From a virus, in the IMG/VR virus record IMGVR_UViG_3300021085_001641, positions 1-22,676 of that record: a DNA stretch of 22,676 bases; one strand, 5' to 3'. The notes under the pieces were generated by a model, which saw only the letters and a program-made list of their open reading frames with translations, did not search any database and was not told the DNA's origin. The position numbers and the translations under genes are program-made. This document shows, piece by piece, positions 15,501 through 22,676 of this stretch (positions are counted from its first letter, which is position 1; every line of letters starts with the position of its first letter).

Positions 15501-16064
15501 CATATTAGAAACAGCTAAACCATCTTGTCGGTTTACTCGACCTTCCGAAAGAGATTTAGTAAGAGGAAGACGCATATGGAATAGCGCACCTGTAGCAGTA
15601 GGACGCATACCTTCTTTTGTTATTTGTTTTAGCTCATCTTCTGTTTGAAAATCTACTGGAACAGTCCGATACAAACTCTCAGCGGCCTGTTCTGTTACTT
15701 CTTCTTGGTAACGTTCACGGCCTTGCTCTGTTGGAAGTACTTCACCTTCTTCGGCTTGCATCGTAGTAATATCAGGCATAATACCTGCTACGGGTTCGGC
15801 CCCTGGTACAATACGGCTTTGTTGAGTAGTATCAAGTGTTTGAAAGTTTTGACCACTCAACGCTGCACGTACTGACTCTAAAGGATCTTCTTCTACAGGC
15901 ATTTCAAGAGGAGCAGCAGGCTGTGCAATAGGTAATTGCCTTTCAGCAACAGCCTGTTCTGCTTCCTCTCTCTGTAATAGAAGATCTTCTTCCATTTGTG
16001 ATTGTTGTTCTGGAGTCAAAGCACCCGTGGGAGTAATACTTCCTGGGATATATCTCTTCGCCAT
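12543..16064 (-). CDS. Putative virion-associated single-subunit RNA polymerase (N4 vRNAP-like, divergent)
   Basis: In this 1173-residue protein I see the motifs of T7/N4-type RNA polymerases in order. P510YKVD514, NRAY (R519) and FNPQ (527-530) parallel T7 PYNMDWRGRVY...FNPQ. Motif A is EADQRSAG (D692, G697), matching DGSCSG of T7. Motif B is KKVLMVTDYG with K795 and Y803 eight residues apart, as in T7 K631/Y639. Motif C is VPVHDNFIM (H986-D987). The spacings D692-Y803 (111) and Y803-D987 (184) are near those of T7 (102, 173). The motif B Arg is absent at its usual place. Residues 1-150 are Gln/Glu/Pro-rich. Start: AGAGGAG upstream, TAATG overlap with the ejection-protein gene, implying co-production and packaging. 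If wrong, it is an internal virion protein. Confidence 0.62.
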   Translation of the reverse strand: MAKRYIPGSITPTGALTPEQQSQMEEDLLLQREEAEQAVAERQLPIAQPAAPLEMPVEEDPLESVRAALSGQNFQTLDTTQQSRIVPGAEPVAGIMPDITTMQAEEGEVLPTEQGRERYQEEVTEQAAESLYRTVPVDFQTEDELKQITKEGMRPTATGALFHMRLPLTKSLSEGRVNRQDGLAVSNMEVAADLLGTTDYNRVLNAGVMSFTRLGVMALKQKEFDSEANSMFDTIEEFNIGGLMESPIDQQIGEASKALQEGGVEANTFVSMLGKSLYETVHPTPLNEFGLPTEAIVPYNESNAFKASQIITQALVDNGYLIEETRTTTPLPKGQNLEDQTAPRTKNPKVKVYLAGPKSRRMIMGAKDYLLSVDPNELPTRSQLVPASKKGFVGARSELMGQDLAKGATDRLPKALENYKLNLGSVAVQYDRRRLNALNFINLVASDGNFAEQYPQFAPIADNLLDIDRNKILAGDPEALNAEETNRRTRKRTINYAKNISADGRSRYLPYKVDRSVNRAYPVSDDFNPQSYTHIRQIMTFVNRPLITVTKLERRDPSVSLLSDSEIPNVGNLEALKSLSQNEMNELDLLFSIESALSSTASRHLPERTLADITENKLRQYAEIGGLLKTIFETPNVPNAFMGLPPESQEKLMDVFKSLNHKNWGMRTSAYMAAHSYVNQSQLNDSVLLEADQRSAGRTFLAMDIGETQVLKRTGIFYGNDSEFTEGSFDVRTLDFLADGTPRTYFAAEAEHVFEDYFDSVQGKEGRAYNHGGTIRATVSDLLETRPKFADDFGKKVLMVTDYGKAISAHKDAGRALLGKYPELFEAFNAEGYDTEGASIVLAEVFKDALARVTDSAQRNVPSAMALIQGFLGTKPRPIGYFGETIPFGKQKLVTRKSGLMTSTGLDLMDVSREEDFAARGVTKTFKDKQDDGTIKKTTYVPNAYTAVTNMVGPVKGQYRETVVNVESYNGLTELIGEPANAVPVHDNFIMSNKNLLMFTYFMNEVGTRKALDWNMHAAMEKDFTESINQAAAEMPNEIRMEEGSDFYGFLQYMDEQVDFLENRIKNPDDDTILPSLKQGNFVKKVEAIIEAAKDELGYEDYRTRENDVLVVSKEQYLNFIRRYYLNDKAFKNQRASLFTRSNDSNSNSDRSIVMDAVKKQKRLGFMIPNADG

Positions 16065-19000
16065 TATAAATCTCCTCTGAGAGCTTTGTCTAAATAGTCT
16101 TCAGCTGCGACAGCCCCTTGATGGAGCGGCCCAACTACAGGTAATGATTTAAAGCCTTGTCTAGCGGCTCCTGGGAGATCACCTTCAAGGGCTTTGTTAA
16201 ATGTAGTCCCAATACGAGACATGTATGATATAGCTGGCATTTCGCCTTCAAGGAAATTACCAATAGATTCGGTTGCACCCGTAGAACGTTGCGGATAAAG
16301 AGGATCGAACATGTCGTATATACGTTCACCAGTGCCTAGAAGGCCTGATGCATATACTGCACGTTGGAATTTCTCTTCGTCATCTAACCAATCTGGTGCT
16401 TCACCATACTTAACGATATCCCTAATGTATTGTGCAAGGAAACCAAATGCGATAAGTAAGGCAATTGTTTTAATGCTTTCCGCTCGCGCACCGAGTGTAC
16501 GACCTGCAATTCCCTTATAGATACTTGGGAGAATAGTTGAGGTAAACGAAGCAATGAAACCTTGAAATGATGTTAGCAAAGCTAAGCGAGGATCGTTATA
16601 AAACTTTGGACGATTACCTACACGAGGATGTGCAACTGCTTGTTCAGTAAATTTTACAGAACCTACTAAAATTTCATTTTCAATAGCTTCAGAAATCTCA
16701 GGGCTAACTTGACCTTCGCTACGATAAGCTTCCAGTAGCAAGTCGGTATTAACGTTGACTGCTGCAAGCTCTTCTTTAGCTTCTAAGTACCCAATAGTGT
16801 TGGAATCCATTTCATCAAGGACTTGAATACGTTCTAGCAAGTAATCACCAAAGACACTTAAACGACCTGAACGACTAATATTAGTAAAACCTTGAAGGAA
16901 GATAAGCTTAAAGAAAGCATTCATAAGATTACTCTTACGACCAGAAGTATCATCTACGCCAGCACGTTGCATCGCACTTTGTTGTTGATCGAGATACCCT
17001 GTACTAGCAAGTCGTTCACGACCACCCTTAAGATAGCTCTTACGTTGAGTTAAGCCTGCTTTAGACGACATCTCGTTAATATAGTTAGCCATTTCTAGAC
17101 CAGCTGTTTTAGCTAATGGTGCAATTTGTTTAAACACTTGATCACGTGTTAACAATCGCGGCAACAAACTAAGTTCAACAAGACTTGACAACGTAGCCAA
17201 AGGTAATTGATTTAACGTAGTAAAGAAAATAATATTTTGTTGAGTCTTCCGAAGAAAATCATTTTCAATACGACCATAACGACCACGTTTCATTTCCATA
17301 TAGTCATTAAGCTCAGCCGCAAGGAAGTGCATTTGTTCTTTTGTAACTTTACCATTCTTATGAGCAAGCTTAAGCATACCAGCAATCTTGCGACCACCAG
17401 AACCGAAAAACTTATCGTTAATATTTTTATGTGCGGTAGCTGAATTTAATGCTGCCATATTATAGAAGATATTATTATTAAAGAATTCACTAAAGTCAGG
17501 ATCTTTATGGAGTTCCTTAATACTTAGCATAGGGCCAGTATCAAAGTCACCTTCAAAAGAATTAAGGCTTTTATCCATAGCATCTTCGGGAGTGCTAATA
17601 CTATTAATATCACGGATATCTTCAGCCATAACTTGAGCTTGTTGAGGCGCAACCTTATACTTAGTTACTAACAACTCTTTAAATCCTTGAAAGTTTTTCT
17701 CAAGAGCAGCGCGATCAATTGTTTTGGTATCCATAGTAGTACCTAACTTACGACCAGAAGCCCGATCAAGATTAGCGAGTTTACTTGCGAGGTCAAGAAT
17801 TGGTTTTTGAATGTTATAATATTGATTATCAGTTCTTAGAGATAATTTATTATCAAGAGCTATTTGATGAAGGTCAAGATTGCCTTTAATAGAACCAGCT
17901 TTTTGCAACAAGACTTTTACGAAACGTTGTACTACGGGATCATAAACAATTTTAGATACAGCTGCAGTGCCGTTTACTTTAAGATCTTGTTGAGCTTGCT
18001 CTTCAATAGGGACCATAGAATTTAAAGCGCCCAAACGAAGTTGCAAAGCTACTTCATCATCGGCTCCTGAATTAATATTATTAGCTCCAAGTATAGAGCC
18101 TAAATCACGAAGCTCATCGATATCAATAAATTTATTTAGAGTATTCGACTTGAAACCTTCAAAGAAACCTTTAACGCCTGCATTACGGGCATACCCGATA
18201 GCACTACGAAACAAACCTTTTTGTTGTCGCTGTGCGTATTCTTCTTCACCAAGCTCTGCAAGACTTTGATCTTGGAGATCAAGTGTTTTCTTTTCATACT
18301 CAGTAATAATATCATCTTTACTACGAACACGTTTATATTTAGAACGCTCACGGTCTTGAAAACGAACATCTCGATTGCCTTCATCAGCAGTCTTTTGATG
18401 TTTCCCAATAGAATTCTTAACAGACCCATAATCAATAACAGCACCTGCAGTACCGAATGCACCACCCAAAACACCGCCAGCTACTGCTGCGTTAAGAAGA
18501 CGAGAACGAACTTCATTCTGATCTACCTCTTTCATTTCGCCAGCCATGGCTAAAAGTTCCTGGGCAGATTCAGTTACGCCTTCGCCAAGCATACCAATAC
18601 CAGCGGCCTTACCAATACCTTTAGCAGCATTATTGATAGCAATATCGCTTTCAAGTGCTTTCAAGGTGTCTCTATTAAGACTACGCAAGGCAGTTTGAAA
18701 TGACTTAGCTGTAAGTTCCTCTGCCTCTTCAAGCGGTATATTACGTTTACTAGCAACCTGTTTAGCAACTTTTTGCATTGAAGTTTTAGTTAAAATAGCA
18801 CCAGCTTGGCCGCCAATTTTAACACCAAGAACATCAAGCGCAGCCTGTGCTATGCCAGAGAACAAAGCAGCGGCTTCGTTTTTATTATCTTCAGGTTGTT
18901 CGTTATATACCATACCTGCATATACTGAAGCAGGAGAAACAAGAGAAGCGCCGCCTGTTACTGGTGCGAGTGCCGTAGCGATAATCGTATTAGCCATATA

Positions 19001-19939
19001 AGGAGCAGATTGAGCAGCATTAATCAGCATAAATTCTGTAAAGTCCATAATACTGTTTAATCGCCACTTGCCTTTTTCGTCGAAAGCAGCTTGATTATCA
19101 TTAATTGGAAGAGACTCAATCTCATGCTTTAATCGTTTTTGATGAGCATCACCATAACGACTCATTGAGTCTACGTCAAACATCTCACCAAACATTTCGA
19201 TAGCACCGTAAGCACCTTCGATAACACCAAGTTTACCTAGCTCGAAAGCTGTTCCAATCATACTTCTTGCTTTATTATTAATTGTACGATCAGCTTGACG
19301 GAAAGCTACTCCACTAAACGCATTAGGGCGTTCAGCGTATTCTGCTTCGTTCATAGCAAGAGGCTTGACTTCACCTCGGTTACTGCCTGCATAACGATCT
19401 TCCATAAGCTCAAGGGAAGCTTTATCCCATTCATTAGCAAGACCATTCTGAAGACGTTTACGACGATCAACATTACCAACAATAAAAGCTGTAACATCAT
19501 CCGCCGAAGAATATTCAGTAGGCATGACGAGATTATGATATAATAGTTTTTGTTGTAAGCTTTCGCCTTTATCGTTTTGAAGATCACCTAATAAACGACC
19601 ACCAGTAGCATCTACTTCACCAGAAGAAACTACTTTATTAAAGCCATTATTATTAATAAGCTTTAAAACATTATCGTTAAGTCGTGCGCCGCCATAATCA
19701 CCACGTACAACTCCGCTCCCCGTGTAATGCTCTACTTCTAAAGCATCTACTCCAGGAATTCTAATAGATTGATAATACTCTCCGTCTTCGCCTTTAATAG
19801 GTTGTCCTAAACGAACTGTATCAGGGTCGGTAAGAGTGAGTCCCGTAGCCTCCCCGATAGCGTTACCAGCGTCAATATTAGAGGAAGAGCCAAACAAAGC
19901 TTGTTCAGCCTCCATAAGGAGTTCATTAATATCTGCCAT
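16064..19939 (-). CDS. Large internal virion/ejection protein with SNase-like N-terminal domain
   Basis: This 1291-residue protein carries, at residues 35-145, a pattern like staphylococcal nuclease: TDPDTVRL (D40, cf. DGDT), SIRIPGVDALE (R60, D65, E68, at the exact spacing of SNase R35/D40/E43) and DATGGRLLGDL (R115, cf. R87), then GESLQQKLLYHNLV resembling the family's closing helix. Residues 300-505 hold several Ala/Gly-rich hydrophobic segments (NTIIATALAPVTGGASLV, AAVAGGVLGGAFGTAGAV) and EGVTESAQEL, typical of ejected proteins; further hydrophobic stretches lie at 901-928 and 1155-1172. It probably forms part of the channel or accompanies DNA into the cell. The start has GAGGAAG upstream; the stop overlaps the polymerase-like gene by three bases. 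Confidence 0.7.
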   Translation of the reverse strand: MADINELLMEAEQALFGSSSNIDAGNAIGEATGLTLTDPDTVRLGQPIKGEDGEYYQSIRIPGVDALEVEHYTGSGVVRGDYGGARLNDNVLKLINNNGFNKVVSSGEVDATGGRLLGDLQNDKGESLQQKLLYHNLVMPTEYSSADDVTAFIVGNVDRRKRLQNGLANEWDKASLELMEDRYAGSNRGEVKPLAMNEAEYAERPNAFSGVAFRQADRTINNKARSMIGTAFELGKLGVIEGAYGAIEMFGEMFDVDSMSRYGDAHQKRLKHEIESLPINDNQAAFDEKGKWRLNSIMDFTEFMLINAAQSAPYMANTIIATALAPVTGGASLVSPASVYAGMVYNEQPEDNKNEAAALFSGIAQAALDVLGVKIGGQAGAILTKTSMQKVAKQVASKRNIPLEEAEELTAKSFQTALRSLNRDTLKALESDIAINNAAKGIGKAAGIGMLGEGVTESAQELLAMAGEMKEVDQNEVRSRLLNAAVAGGVLGGAFGTAGAVIDYGSVKNSIGKHQKTADEGNRDVRFQDRERSKYKRVRSKDDIITEYEKKTLDLQDQSLAELGEEEYAQRQQKGLFRSAIGYARNAGVKGFFEGFKSNTLNKFIDIDELRDLGSILGANNINSGADDEVALQLRLGALNSMVPIEEQAQQDLKVNGTAAVSKIVYDPVVQRFVKVLLQKAGSIKGNLDLHQIALDNKLSLRTDNQYYNIQKPILDLASKLANLDRASGRKLGTTMDTKTIDRAALEKNFQGFKELLVTKYKVAPQQAQVMAEDIRDINSISTPEDAMDKSLNSFEGDFDTGPMLSIKELHKDPDFSEFFNNNIFYNMAALNSATAHKNINDKFFGSGGRKIAGMLKLAHKNGKVTKEQMHFLAAELNDYMEMKRGRYGRIENDFLRKTQQNIIFFTTLNQLPLATLSSLVELSLLPRLLTRDQVFKQIAPLAKTAGLEMANYINEMSSKAGLTQRKSYLKGGRERLASTGYLDQQQSAMQRAGVDDTSGRKSNLMNAFFKLIFLQGFTNISRSGRLSVFGDYLLERIQVLDEMDSNTIGYLEAKEELAAVNVNTDLLLEAYRSEGQVSPEISEAIENEILVGSVKFTEQAVAHPRVGNRPKFYNDPRLALLTSFQGFIASFTSTILPSIYKGIAGRTLGARAESIKTIALLIAFGFLAQYIRDIVKYGEAPDWLDDEEKFQRAVYASGLLGTGERIYDMFDPLYPQRSTGATESIGNFLEGEMPAISYMSRIGTTFNKALEGDLPGAARQGFKSLPVVGPLHQGAVAAEDYLDKALRGDL

Positions 19940-19956
19940 AGTTCTTCCTCTATTAG

Positions 19957-22676
19957 TTATTTAACATTCATCAGGCCTTTCTTATTAGCCAACATTTTTT
20001 CTAAGAATACAGTAAACGTATTTTCACCTTCGCTAGGTGCGCGAAGACCTAGTGAGTTAAGTTGTTCAGGTGTGAACTGATTGAACACATTGTAAGCGTG
20101 TGATACGCGATCTTCAAAAGACGCATTAACAAAACCAGTATCGCTATTACGACGTTCACGGGCAATATTATTTTTAATTTTACCGAAAACATTAGCGGCT
20201 GCTTTTGGAGTTACGCCTTCAAAGGCATCACCAAGCTCTCTGCGTTGAAGCATTACTCGGTCTACCGCAGTAGACATAGCACCTGGAGCCATGTTAGAAG
20301 CATCACCTTTAAGACCTGTAACAAACTTTTGCATCACAGAAGGAATTAACTGTTGTGCTGCACGGAAATCAGCTGGATCCGAAAGGTCTAAACCAAATTG
20401 ATCAACAACAGCACTAAGCTCTGATGACACATAAGAAACAAGAGTAGGTGAATCACTTACATCAAGACCTGTATCGCTCAATGCAGTACGTAAAGTTGTT
20501 TGCCCATACTCGTCAAGCTTGATTTGATTGCTAATAGCACTTTCACGGCGCTTTTCTAAAGCAGCTAGTTTAGCTTTGTTAAGAGATGCTTCGTCTTTAG
20601 CCTGTTGGCGTTCAAGTAAACGTTCTTCGTCTACCCGTTGTTGTCTTTCTTTTTGACCTGCAACATAGCCCATAGCAGCTTGTCGGGCTGCTACGTCATT
20701 GTCGTAACCAAGAAGTTTGTTTACACCGTAGTATATACCTGCGGTAGCAATTGATTCTGCATCGAATACCTTTTTAAAAGCATTACCAAGACCGCCTTTA
20801 AGCGCCTCAAAAAATTTAGAACTAGTTTTAGACCCAGCAGGAGGTGTTTTGCCATTTTCAGGAGTTTTTATTGTTTTTGGTTTATCAGCAGTAAGAGTTT
20901 TTGTTTCAACAGGTTTTGGGGGCGCAATAGTAATATCCGAACCAGCTACTTTGATAGGTGCAGAAGCTTCGATAGGAACTGTTTCACTACCCATTGGCAC
21001 TTGACTCATACGTCTTGCTAACTCTCTTTGAGCGGTTTGTTGTTCTATTGTGGTTCTGCCGAAATTAGCAATTTCAGATAATTCTGAATCACTAATATCT
21101 GTCATAGTTGCAGGACCACCAGCTGCGGATTGGAAGAAACCTAAGCCTGGGCGATCCGCATATAGTTCTTCTTCAGTAAAACCTTCTGGATTAGTATAAG
21201 AAACATCACCACTACCTTGTTGAAAACCTTGAGGTACTTCTTGCATAGGCATAGGTACTTCCATACCATAGTTAGCCATAGTCTCATCAAGAGCAGCTTG
21301 TTTCATATTAGCGTCAGCTGTATCTTCAAGATGTTTGAGACCAATCTTTTCAATAGTATCGCGGGTACGGTTTTTAGATTTTTGTTCGTAACCCATTTGT
21401 TTAACCGCTAGCTTTTCCATCTGATCCATAGCAGGATCTTTCGGGGGAGCCATCATCATCATACTAGGTACTTCCATAACACCTCCTGCAAAGCCTTGTA
21501 GCGATTGTTCACCGCCACCATACTTACCTGTTAAATTTCGTTTATGATATGCATCTAATTCTGCATCATCGTACATTACTGCTTCTTTTCCGTTTACAGG
21601 AATACCATTAGCTTCCGCCATGCGATTCTTAGCTCGACCTTCATCAATCATTTTTTCAATGACAGGAATATTCTGAGGGTCTTGAGCAGCTGCAGCGGGA
21701 ATAACCGCTTCCCCTGGAGTAAGCATAGCTGGAACAGTATCGCTTGGACCTGCTTCAGGATTAGTAGGGGTTGACTGTGCTGAATCAAGAACAACACGAC
21801 CTTGAGATTGCGCTCTCATAGCGTCTGTAGGAGACATCATAGGTACTTCCTCTTGGGGTTGTTCTAGTGTTTCTACGGGTGGGACATCAGAAGCTTCAGC
21901 CGACATTCCAAAGAAATCTTTAATACTGTCAAAGAAAGAAGGTTCTTCTTTTTCTTCTTCAGGGACATTAAAAGAAACTTCATCTTCTTCGATTTCTTGT
22001 TTAGAGTACGAGCCAGCTTTGCCTCGCCGTTCATCTTCTAAAGCTTTCCGAAGAGTCCCTGGTCCAATAATTCCATCATCTTCGACACCAAGTTCTTGTT
22101 GAACTGCTTTAGCACCTTGCGTACCGCCGCCGTTAGCGTTATAAATCTGTTGAAGATTTTCAGGAAGAAAATCAATTACCGTTGCGCCTTCAATTCTATC
22201 ATTATCAATATATTGTTCAAAAACTTTTGGAATAGATTTCCCTAGTACTTTACGACCATGAATAAAATTAAGTAGTTCAGCGGCTCTAGGATTGGCTTTA
22301 AGTTCTTCAGGGGTCGGCATATTTTCTTTGCCAAAGGATTTTTCAATAATTTCCGCATATCGAAATAAAGCTTGTACACCTGCAAGTGAACCCATTAAAC
22401 TTTGAGAAGCACCTTTTAAATCATTATTTTTTAAAGAATCTCTTAAAGCACTAAATTGATTAATACCGCCGCCACCAACATTATATGCTAAAGACACTGT
22501 TGCCGTTTGAACTTGGGGTGAAAGATTATTAAAATCTTCACCTATAAAATTTTGAGCATCAGGTATAGCGGTAGCTTTAATATATTGAATCATTTTAGCT
22601 TTAGCTTCTTCTTTAGTCACAGTAGGGTTGCCAAGATCTTTACGAGCTTGTGCTACGCCTTCGTCACTTACAGGAT
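19957..22676 (-). CDS. Virion protein with GH24-type lysozyme region and peptidoglycan-binding motif (5' end missing)
   Basis: The frame is open through the right edge of the window, so the GTG at 22620 is internal and at least 905 residues are encoded. The start of the visible part (VTKEEAKAKMIQYI, then LSPQVQTATVSLAYNVGGGG and FSALRDSLKNND) matches the second half of phage T4-type lysozymes; the catalytic Glu would lie upstream. AVQQELGVEDDGIIGPGTL (near 22030-22150) is a peptidoglycan-binding repeat. DTVPAMLTPGEAVIPAAAA resembles a motif common in phage tail and internal proteins. A Met/Pro-rich linker and a charged coiled coil (QKERQQRVDEERLLERQQ) follow. It likely digests the cell wall during DNA entry, like T7 gp16 in role, though with a different enzyme fold. 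Confidence 0.75.
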   Translation of the reverse strand, partial: PVSDEGVAQARKDLGNPTVTKEEAKAKMIQYIKATAIPDAQNFIGEDFNNLSPQVQTATVSLAYNVGGGGINQFSALRDSLKNNDLKGASQSLMGSLAGVQALFRYAEIIEKSFGKENMPTPEELKANPRAAELLNFIHGRKVLGKSIPKVFEQYIDNDRIEGATVIDFLPENLQQIYNANGGGTQGAKAVQQELGVEDDGIIGPGTLRKALEDERRGKAGSYSKQEIEEDEVSFNVPEEEKEEPSFFDSIKDFFGMSAEASDVPPVETLEQPQEEVPMMSPTDAMRAQSQGRVVLDSAQSTPTNPEAGPSDTVPAMLTPGEAVIPAAAAQDPQNIPVIEKMIDEGRAKNRMAEANGIPVNGKEAVMYDDAELDAYHKRNLTGKYGGGEQSLQGFAGGVMEVPSMMMMAPPKDPAMDQMEKLAVKQMGYEQKSKNRTRDTIEKIGLKHLEDTADANMKQAALDETMANYGMEVPMPMQEVPQGFQQGSGDVSYTNPEGFTEEELYADRPGLGFFQSAAGGPATMTDISDSELSEIANFGRTTIEQQTAQRELARRMSQVPMGSETVPIEASAPIKVAGSDITIAPPKPVETKTLTADKPKTIKTPENGKTPPAGSKTSSKFFEALKGGLGNAFKKVFDAESIATAGIYYGVNKLLGYDNDVAARQAAMGYVAGQKERQQRVDEERLLERQQAKDEASLNKAKLAALEKRRESAISNQIKLDEYGQTTLRTALSDTGLDVSDSPTLVSYVSSELSAVVDQFGLDLSDPADFRAAQQLIPSVMQKFVTGLKGDASNMAPGAMSTAVDRVMLQRRELGDAFEGVTPKAAANVFGKIKNNIARERRNSDTGFVNASFEDRVSHAYNVFNQFTPEQLNSLGLRAPSEGENTFTVFLEKMLANKKGLMNVK

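Noticed and set aside
12894-19587. Plus-strand and alternate-frame reading frames within the giant minus-strand genes
   Set aside because: They are by-products of the coding frame opposite, with no binding sites and no family resemblance.
22618-22620. GTG as the start of the lysozyme-containing protein
   Set aside because: The same frame stays open to the window edge with lysozyme-like sequence, so the gene starts outside the window.
1-22676. CRISPR arrays, tRNA genes, insertion sequences, attachment sites
   Set aside because: No spaced repeats, cloverleaf-like sequences, transposase genes or integrase were seen.

Overview
This window is part of a double-stranded DNA bacteriophage genome, most likely a podovirus. 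The evidence is a compact T7-like replication module (SSB, family A DNA polymerase, 5'-3' exonuclease, primase-helicase), a single-subunit RNA polymerase, dense overlapping genes with strong AGGAG-type ribosome binding sites, and very long genes for internal virion (ejected) proteins. I see no integrase, repressor, tRNA or CRISPR array. The host cannot be read from the sequence.

Layout. Bases 1-12477 are one plus-strand cluster. It opens with the tail of an unidentified gene and small accessory genes (1-1338). Then come a DUF3310 protein, a gp2.5-like SSB, a HAD phosphatase, a zinc-ribbon protein, DNA polymerase, two small genes, a FEN-type exonuclease, a GIY-YIG nuclease, primase-helicase, a notably AT-rich 2OG-Fe(II) oxygenase, dCMP deaminase, the T7-like RNA polymerase and a pair of small paralogues. 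A strong bidirectional terminator (12483-12526) separates this from a minus-strand late cluster (12543-22676) of only three giant genes. Read 5' to 3' on the minus strand these are a protein with lysozyme and peptidoglycan-binding regions (5' end outside the window), a 1291-residue ejection-type protein with a staphylococcal-nuclease-like N-terminus, and a 1173-residue protein.

The most interesting reading is that the 1173-residue protein is a divergent single-subunit RNA polymerase. It shows, in order and at plausible spacing, equivalents of the D/TxxGR motif (PYKVD...NRAY...FNPQ), motif A (EADQRSAG), motif B (K-x7-YG) and motif C (HDNF). Its place in the ejected-protein cluster suggests a virion-carried polymerase like that of phage N4, but about one third the length of N4's and in a phage that also makes a T7-like RNA polymerase. 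The inferred cascade: the lysozyme protein opens the wall, the ejection protein helps DNA entry and may cut DNA, the virion polymerase transcribes early genes, and the T7-like polymerase, last large gene of the plus cluster, drives later transcription. This is inference from sequence motifs and gene order; no promoters for either polymerase could be identified here.
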